Assembly: GCA_003864495.1 (NCBI GenBank)
Contig: PEDN01001362.1
Span: 186,001 to 250,000, forward strand
Reading direction: 5' to 3'
From: Nemopilema nomurai
Taxonomy: Eukaryota; Cnidaria; Scyphozoa; Rhizostomeae; Rhizostomatidae
DNA length: 64,000 nt
Shown: positions 55,445 through 64,000 of the stretch, in pieces
How the letters are laid out: each line of letters opens with the position of its first letter
How positions within the stretch are numbered: position 1 is the first letter of the stretch
Made by a program: the position numbers and the translations under genes
The notes under the pieces: model-generated
What the model was told of the DNA's origin: nothing
What the model saw: the letters and a program-made list of their open reading frames with translations, nothing else
The model's database searches: none

Positions 55445-58400
55445 ATGAATTTACGATGGAAACTTGAGCTGATTCTAGGTTTGACCCTAATAACATTTGT
55501 GATAGTGGATATTTCAAAGGAATTCGTGGTATGTGGAGGCTTGATTTTCTTGTTTATGCACTGAAAACTTTGTAACACTTGCATAGGCCTCATATTCCGG
55601 GTGATTGGCTCTGCGATTCACACGCTTAGTAATTCTTTTGTTTTCTTTTAATAAGTTTTCGCAGAAATATAATAAAAATGTATGTTGAAGTGTAGCCAAT
55701 ATATCATTGTTTGCTGCACTTTTTTCAATTGTGCTAGATGCCTAAAGTGCTGGGCGTTAGTTTCTGCTGGTGTGATGACTGTCATGAAATTGCTTTTTTC
55801 CTACAATTAACGATCATTTAAAAAATATGCGATACGATATCATTACTGACTGAATTCCTTCGTATACAGCCATAGATTCTTAAAAATGGCTTTAGAATTT
55901 CAAAGGCAGCTCCAATGCCGACATAGATCATCTGTTTGATATTGGTTCCTCTCTTTCTGTGCAGCTCTCAAGCGCAAATCAACTCAGATTTGGCATTACA
56001 TCAAAAAAATGCTTAAACACCATGCTCATGTGTTTTTGAGAAGCATTCCGCAATGAGAATATTCTAAACTCGCATGTGAACAAAGAAGGCGCATTCGCTT
56101 TTTAGATCTTGTGATGTGATATTCAATCATTTCTTCCTGCACGTGTTCTAACACAACTTTTCTTTCTGATTATTCTTTTAGTTCCGTTGTCAGTGCCTGG
56201 CTTCTTACAGTGGACAAGTGCAGCTAATACATCAAAGCCACGAGCTCGAAGTAATGTAAGCTTCTTTTTAAAGATCAAAGCGATGATAGATAACGAAGTG
56301 ATTAAAAAGTCAAATATCCGTTATTTGATTTTTTCGTTAGGCTAGATCTGTGCAAACAAATTTGGGTTTTCTCTGAAATTCGCTAGCTAAAATATTGGAT
56401 TAATTCGATTGGTCGTCATAACTTACTAAAAGTCGAACGATGAGTTTCCAACATTATACGAGCTTCAACACCTTTACTGGCTTGGCCTCATTTAAGATTA
56501 GTAAACGCTTCAATATTTGAAATCTTGAGTTTTGAATGAATGAATTGAATTTTTGAAGTGTTTTTAATTTGATGTAAAATGAATTTCTTTCATACTTATG
56601 GAAATATGTTTCTAATCACAGTTTATTCAATGAATTTCTTTCAGTATATCCTTTCTTTTTTCGCTTTCCAGTGGCAGTTTTCATCATATAATCGTCTCGT
56701 TGCCTGCAAATTTGGAAATGACGTTATAGACGGTTATATAATTTTACCCTTTGTCTCTACGAACCCAGCCAATCAGATAAACTTAGAAGTTAAATACGAC
56801 CTGAGGTGCTGTGATCACGTGTTGTCAATCGGTGTCTATGCCTACTTCAGCTCAAGCGGAGTTGTTAGTTTGAATCCCAATACACACACTTTCAAGTACA
56901 TTTCTTCCCTGAGGAATACTTCGTCAATGATTTCCAGTCATTCTAACATGCAGTTCACATCACGTTTCACAATTGAAATGGAGGGACACACAGGAATTTA
57001 TTTGGCATTCCGGGATCAAGGAATCTGCGGAGGAATTGTCTCTTTGAAAATAAATTATACATCATGCCCCAGCTCTGCAGGAGATTTGATGTCATTCCCA
57101 AATGGAGCTGCTCCAAATAGCACAGTTGCGGTGCAAAAGGTACCAGGAACATGTGTTCCCAACTCAAAGATGCGATTTTCACAGTCGGATAATTACATGT
57201 TTTGCTACACAAATGGCTCGACAAAGGTACATGGTGGATGTCGATGCAATGCTGGATATCAAAATGTTTTATTAACAAAATGCGAGGGTAAGCATTTTCT
57301 CTGCTACATTGAAATATTGCTTATTGTCATCGAAATGCAGCAACATAGATAGTGAAATTTTTATCTCCCGACTGAAGAGTTCAAAGGCTAATTAAAGGAA
57401 AGCTTTACATTTCAATAATGGTGACAAGAACTTAGTGCCGGTCATTCTAGCATTCTGTTGCTTTTCTTTCCGATCTTCTCTTTTTGGTCTTCTTTCCCGG
57501 TCGATTTTTAAAGGCCGATGCTTTACAATGCGATTTTGTTTGCAGAATGCCCCCCCAAAGACCTCCAAGTCTTCCCTTGGCAACGTTCAATGCTTTAAAT
57601 GTGCTGCAAATGTTGAACACATCTTCTTTAATTTGCTTCACTATTTATTTTTAGAATGCCTCCCAAAGACCTTCAAGTCTTCCCCTGGCAATGTTCAATG
57701 CACAAAGTGTGCTGCAAATGTGCAAGATGGGCTTAAGCCAAGAAGGACAGTTTGCAAATGCAAGGATGGCTACTTCAGGCCGACTTCATCCCCAGGCGAT
57801 CCAAATGTTGATTGTGAAGGTGAAATTCTAACCTACTCCTAGCTTTATGCCTTCAAGCTTTACCGTTTTCAAGACACAAGCAACAAAAATGAATTTGAAA
57901 AATTCAGCAGCGGAAAGCTACGAAAAACCGTTTCATTCCTTTAAAATATGCAAATCAAAGCATAGTTAGAAGAAAGTAAGATAAAAACGTTTGCTTTTAA
58001 ACTTTGGTCTTAAGCATCTCAAAAGAGCATCACCATTGTCCCCCGACAATGACATAATATTGTTCTTTTTTGCAAAAGCAAACTCAGAAATGAGGCTTTC
58101 TGAACACAAAAGTACCCTGATATCTAGACCAAGTGTAACTTTAGCATGCATTTTAAAGTGATTGACTAAGTTGTGATTCCAAATAGCGGCTCCATCCTCT
58201 CCGATGCACGTAAATACAAAAAAGGCTGGATCGACCTGGGTTTCATTAGAATGGGGATCACCATTGCAGCAGGGAACTGGAGATAGCCCGCGATACAGAA
58301 TCAAAGCTGGCTGCTCAAAATGCATAGCGCCACCTGACAAGACGACATCGAACACTTACCTCAATTTCACCGGATTGAGTGCCTACACCCGTTATGTGTT

Positions 58401-61400
58401 CAGCGTCTATTCCATCAACAATGTCACTGACGCTATTGGATTCGAAAAAGCGGAATATAACAGCACATCTGTGATGACTGGATCAGGACGTGAGTTGAAT
58501 CATTGCCAAGTTGTAAACATGAATCAATTAAGGCTTTTACCGGAGTCGTTGAAGTGATTTGTCATTTATCCAACGCCCTCACTTATTCGTGCATGGCGTT
58601 GATTTCAAGAGGAATGTCAATAATCATATAACAAAATTCATCAAGTGACAGTAATTTTGGGGCTTTAAGAAATGATTTGAGTAACGCACCATTTATATGA
58701 AAATGCTCTTCGGTCTTATACATTCATTTACTACCGAGTAAAGTCGTTTTATTTCTTCAGGCAACAGGTAAAATATATAATATTTTAGTATTCGAGAAAA
58801 TATTAAATATATATATATTAATATCAATATAATATATATATATATATAAATATTATATATTAAATATATAATATATAGTATTCGTTTACTTATGCAAGAG
58901 AGATAGAAGTCGCATTTTTATGTGCAATAGAGTATTTCATTTAGGCGTTTTGCCTGGCTCTAAATAAACACTTCTGGAATTCTCAATTGTAAATAGAAAA
59001 TGTTGTTCTGTGTTGAAATGGTATACATGTCATTTTAGTGCCTTCGGAAGTACAAAACTTAACGGAAAGGTTTAACCTTGATGGATCAGTGACAGTAACC
59101 TGGAATGAGCCAGTCACCAAAGGTGGTGATGATTTGCGGTACTATGTGACTGTCAATGAAGAAGGCACATTCTGGACCAAGCGAGAATACACCGTGGAGC
59201 AGGAACAAGGAAAAAAGAAGTATACAGTGTCTGTAAGTAATAGGTTTTAGTGCTCCCTCGAAGGGTACTCAGCTCGAAAAAGATTGATTACTCCAACAAG
59301 TAAAGTAATTAAATTACACCAGTCTACTTCGTATTAGAAGGGTACTTATTAGAAAGGTTTAAAAGTACGTAAAGAATGTGCAGGTGGAGAGAGAGGCTTA
59401 TAATTGAATGATGTATAGCTTGCTTTGTTCGATGCCTCAGATGTATTTATTATTACTACTTCCAAACATCTACTCTAAAAGACGCTCTGATATCCTTGGT
59501 TTTTGTAAAATGGCCTTATTGCCATTATAGGTAAAGGCCCACACAAGCAGCGGTTTCTCCAAAGAAGTCGTTATCACTTTTGAAATACGGGGAAAAGGAA
59601 AGTATTAGTCTGGTTCAAGCCTATCTTGCATCATGTGTCTGACAAATTTTAGCAGCAAGAATAGCAACTTGAATATCGTGAAAGTTTTTCAAGTCAGTTC
59701 GTCATTTTGCGCTGCTCTGTTAAAAAAGAGAGTTGAGAGGCCCTTGAAAAGAATAGACAAATATGTGTCCAACTACTATGTATGGTAATTGATTAATTTG
59801 AAATGAAAGGAATATAAAATTTAGAAAGTTTAATTTTCGTTGTAGGTATTTCAAAATCGCTGCTGGTTGCAATTGGAGTTCCCATACTCGTTGTACTGTT
59901 GATTGCTGTTGCTGTTGTTGTCTTGTGTAATCGAAGGTTTGGATTCTATTTTTTGTTTGATTGATCAACCTATAATCAAGACAAATCTTTATAGAAATGC
60001 CAGAAATGCTTCAAGTGATCCAGGAACGGAAACATAAGTTAAACGAACAATCTCATAGTAATCAAGAACAATAAAAAAAAGTCGAATGTGACTGAAAAGC
60101 GTTAAAAGCTCAATCTTCCTTGTTGATGCAAAAATTTTAAAACTTAATCAAAGATGTTTGCTGTATTTATACTCCTAATGTCGCAATAATGCATGTTTGA
60201 GGAAAAGTCAGTTTAATTTTTCCAAGGCGGCAGTCAAAGAGTTTGCAAGCAGCCTATCTGGCAGGTGGAGGTGGTACGTATATTTTTGCCACAATTTCAA
60301 TAACTAGCTTCTCGTTAGTAGTTTACCGGCGTGTTATAAACTAGCCTGAATAAACATGATCCTATTACTCTAGTCATAAATTGGCCAGTTAAATAACATG
60401 TGGTGATTGCCATCAAACATTAATCCATCATCCTTGAATCTGTTCGTAATTCCTTCTTTGAGTGCCTTGATTTCTTGGTTGCTGATTTTCAGTGACTTTG
60501 CCGAATGAGTACAATTCCATGGTGTATGTGGACCCAACAACTTATGAAAACATAGAGGATGCTCTGCAGGAATTTGCAAGGGAGCTAGATCGATACTGGG
60601 TGCGTCTGGATTGCCTGATACATGGAGGTAATCTTGCAATACCATTGTATGGACTACATTTTAACATGACCAGCCCACATCACCAAGAACCTTTCTGAAC
60701 ATTTTTTCTTGTTTGTGTAAGGTGAATAAATCATTTAGCTTTACTGAATTTAATACTGTTTTGTTTTAAGTTTTCTTGAATAAAGATTTATGTGGTTGAC
60801 TTATGTAGTTGAGGATGCGTCAAGTCCATCTAGAATATTTTACTTGCCTTGATATAAGAAGCCATGTTTGGTAAGCTAATGTTATTGGTAATGGTCCAAT
60901 GTGATTTTAAAAACCCTATTTAAGTTTTCCTTTCATTCGAATGCAAGATATTGTACATTTTATCCGCTTTATCTTTAAAATGATTTTAGGGGAATTCGCT
61001 GATGTGTACAAGGGGAATTTGGAGAAGCCTCTCCAGAAAGAGAAACTGGTTGCCATCAAGGTCCTAAAAGTAGGTTTACAGCGAAGAAATACTTCTTGCG
61101 TGGTCAAAAGTAGACTACTATTTTAAGTCTTCCCACTCAACTTGAGTATGGATAATGAGAAACAAAAATTGAAGCCATGAAGTTTTGATTTCGAACCATA
61201 CTTATACTGTATCATAAACGGAAAAATGAAGGAAACAAATAGTATACATATAAGTTAGGTGTTTGAATCGATACTCAAAAACTCAAAAGATTCCCACTTC
61301 TGTCTCTTATTCTCCAACTTCATTGTGAAGTTTAGTAAACTTGAAAATTGTCTTGAAAGATGTTGAATTCTTTTTTGAAGCCTCTTTCTAAACGTTTTGC

Positions 61401-64000
61401 AGACAAACGCAAGCAAGAAAGCAAGGGACGATTTTCTGGCAGAGGCTGCATATACGGGACAGTTTGAAGATCCAAATGTCATACACCTCGAGGGTGTAGT
61501 AGTGAAAAGTATTGCCTCTTACCTTGAATATTCACTATGCCTTGTAATTTTCCTAGACAGTAGCTCATCAAGCGATGCTCTTAATACCAAACTGTTCTCC
61601 TTTTTTCTAAGCAGTCAAATCATAGCTGGTTGAGTTCTTAGTGAGACCATGAAGATATATATTTGAACGTGTTTAATCCGGCAGACATATGACTCAATGC
61701 ATTTCTCAATACTGACATATGTTCTTTTAATTTTAGGTCATCCAACATTGATTGTTACTGAATTCATGAGCAATGGATCGCTAGACTCGTTCTTGAAAGT
61801 AAGATTAGTGCAAAATGACTGTTCGAACATCAAACTTATTACAATTACAGTTGTTGTAGTAAAGTAGTTAATAAATTAGAAAAGGGTTTTTGGTTCAGTG
61901 ATGCCACATTTGCTTAAAGACTGTTGATGTTCACGCGCATTATAATATTAACAGAGTATTGTTCAGATGGAACAGGTATCTTTTATGACGAGTGTACATC
62001 AGCTCTGCTTAGCAGACAAAGAGAATGCTCAAAATGTAACTGCTGTTTATATTTCTCTAGGAAAACGAAGGAAAATTCACCCCACTTCAGTTACTGAGGA
62101 TGGGTCGCGGTGTAGCTTCAGGGATGACGTATCTGTCAGAGATGAGTTACATCCACAGGGTAAGCATTCCCATCATTACATCGATTCATAGCAGTGGCAA
62201 CACTTCAATGTCTTGGCGTTTAAATGCTGAACGGGAAGCACGGCAAGATTTTTAGTTCTTGGAATTTCAAAGCGGATGCTTTCATGGTATTGACAAGCAG
62301 CATCAGTATGTTCACCATTCAAAACAGGCAGATTGTAGTTGAATTTTACATCCACAGGGTAAGCTACATGGTATTGACTCGCAAAATTGTTATGCACACT
62401 TTTCAAACAGATAACCGTCTGCATGAAATATTACATTTTCGTATTTGCGGACTGCTTGAAAGTTTTTGCAAGTTACACCATCTGGCAATAGATTGCAACC
62501 AGTCAGAGAATTGGAGGGAATTCTAGGCTTTTGCAGTTACATATGTATTGAAGTCTCATTGCAGATGTAAGGTAGTATCTGTGAATTGCAGCTTCAGGGA
62601 ATGTTCACTAAATCGACTAACATGCACTATTAATCCTTATAGTATCTGGCGGCCAGGGACATTTTAGTGAACAAAGACATGGTTTGCAAAATTTCTGGAT
62701 TTGGAATAAGCAGAGAACTGATTTCTGATGAAAAAAACACCATCAAGGTAATAAATTATTTCTCATGTGTTCAACTACATGCAAAATCTATTTGGAGATT
62801 ACCAAAACCAAACTCCCATACTTCCATTTATGAAATTAGCTATCCGTTGCTGAGAGCTTACTTTTACTAATCCACCGTTAAGTGTGCTCTGTTTCTTGCA
62901 ACTTTCTTTAGAAGAGGTCCACTCTTGCAAAAGAAACGACTAGATCTGCAGATATCTTATAGACCTTGCGATGATTTTTTTCAGGATGATGAGGTCGCTT
63001 TCAGATGGATTGCTCCTGAAGCGATCCAGTATAAGAAGTTCTCCATTGTGTCCGATGTTTGGAGTTATGGAGTCTTCTTTGGGAGATCATGTCGTATGGG
63101 GACAGCCCCTACATTGGCTGGGGCAACAGTGAGGTACGTGCCTTTGTGTCTCGTGGTAATTTGGCCAATACTGGGTCTTGTTGCGGTCGGGGAACCATTA
63201 TACTAAAAGATGCATTTCTTTATTATTTTTTACCTCCATTACATGTCAAAAGTTCCAATGAAGTTAGGTAGGGTAATATTTACTTTTGACTCACTTTTTT
63301 CAACTTTCAAGTTTTTGTATGAGCCCCTTGAGTACTTTTTGAGAATGCCCAAACGTTTTGAAGATAACTTTGCCCTGCAGTTAGTAAAAAATATTAGCAC
63401 ATCAATTTTGAGCATTGCTTGTCATAAAACTTACAATGACTAAATATAGTCCTTGGGAACTGTTCTCCTTCATTTTGGACACTCATATAATTGCAGGTTC
63501 TTGAAAGATTGGTTTCTGGCTACAGATTACCTCCGCCAGTGGTACGTAACATTTTCAAAGGATTATCATTAAATCTGGTTGCTATTAGAGGACTCCTCCT
63601 TTTCAATTTTGTTAGCACTCCATTCGGATGTGCTTCCTTTGATGCGCTGCAGAAGTCTATTAAACAGTCTACCTTGGCAAAAATTCTGCGCGCGTAGGTG
63701 CATACATTAGAATGCATGGGCTATCGATGATCCACTTTTACTGCAAAATGTTCACTTAGGAAATACTATGACGTTTGTCCACGTATCTATATGTTTCCTC
63801 TATTGTTGCTGAGTTTCTCCCAATTAAGCTACACCTTTACTTTTTAATGAAGTTTGCTTAGACATTGCGATGTTTTCAGATGCTATGAAAGACTTTGTAA
63901 CCAGGAAGAATTGTTTTCTTCTTCCAAACCCAGGCAGGGGTGGGCCATCTGGCCATGCTTGCTTGCGCGAGATTGTGTTTGCATGTGCTTGCGCGTGACT
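55445..64000 (+). CDS. Eph-receptor-like pseudokinase, gene 5 (last exon outside the window; two 1-nt deletions)
   Basis: Exons: 55445–55528, 56182–56255, 56672–57287, 57655–57819, 58187–58489, 59039–59232, 59531–59597, 59846–59936, 60227–60273, 60493–60627, 60990–61069, 61403–61508, 61737–61798, 62061–62159, 62643–62747, 62985–63133, 63497–63541. The final exon lies beyond 64000. Exon 1 is one base short (ATTTCAAAGG where others have ATTTCAAAAGG). Exon 16 is one base short (GAGTCTTC instead of GAGTCCTTC near 63073). All other exons have gene 1 lengths and are open. The ectodomain matches genes 3 and 4. HRY, GFG, APE and the GA donor are as in the other copies. Confidence 0.75.
57546..57654 (+). 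other. Duplicated 5' half of the Cys-rich exon (gene 5, out of frame)
   Basis: Same duplicate as in genes 3 and 4, but with seven C instead of six after the acceptor, making it 109 nt. Use of the upstream acceptor would shift the frame, so only the acceptor at 57655 works in this copy as sequenced. Confidence 0.55.
58786..58884. repeat. AT microsatellite block in intron 5 of gene 5
   Basis: Shorter version bounded by TAGTATTCG at 58786–58794 and 58876–58884. Confidence 0.75.
59995..60037 (+). other. Candidate alternative terminal exon with poly(A) signal (gene 5)
   Basis: 43 nt ending …DPGTET and TAA, with AATAAA at 60070–60075, as in genes 2 and 3. Confidence 0.4.
63957..64000 (+). repeat. 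20-bp minisatellite in the last intron (gene 5), cut by the window end
   Basis: The first two or so units of the array seen in genes 1–4. It shows that gene 5 continues with the same plan past the window edge. Confidence 0.7.

Overview
The window looks like genomic DNA of an animal, most likely an anthozoan cnidarian (coral or sea anemone). The evidence is AT-rich sequence, short exons bounded by GT–AG introns, tandemly duplicated receptor genes, a contactin-associated/neurexin-IV-like secreted family typical of cnidarians, and assorted retroelement and DNA-transposon debris. Nothing prokaryotic is visible. The species assignment is inference.

Layout. 1–688: a weak MADF-like ORF fragment. 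686–7450: a ~3.4 kb direct tandem duplication. Each unit carries, on the minus strand, a four-exon gene for a small secreted CNTNAP-like (fibrinogen-type) protein. The first copy (1408–3103) is intact, with 274 codons. The second (5121–6792) has two 1-nt deletions. The first unit also carries a ~355 bp insertion with a tRNA-like foldback element. 7648–8266: remnant of a DDE/rve-type integrase transposon. 9194–64000: a head-to-tail array of five plus-strand genes, each about 9–11 kb with 18 coding exons, for Eph-receptor-like transmembrane proteins. The fifth is cut by the window edge. The spacers between genes are about 2 kb and nearly identical.

Each Eph-like gene encodes, in order: signal peptide, ephrin-binding-like domain, Cys-rich module, two fibronectin III domains, one transmembrane helix, a juxtamembrane segment with both conserved tyrosines, and a kinase domain that ends almost at the stop codon with no SAM domain. 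In all five copies the HRD aspartate is Tyr and the DFG aspartate is Gly, so these are predicted pseudokinases. Gene 1 assembles into an uninterrupted 853-codon frame if one intron uses a GA 5' splice site, which all five copies share. Genes 2–5 differ by single-base indels, some possibly consensus errors.

What deserves attention: a locally amplified and partly homogenised family of Eph-like pseudokinase receptors with diverging ectodomains, a shared odd splice site right before the membrane helix, a possible kinase-less terminal exon right after it, and a duplicated Cys-rich exon half in genes 3–5. Together these suggest a receptor array able to make secreted, membrane-anchored kinase-less and full-length pseudokinase forms. 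That functional reading is inference and has no expression support here.
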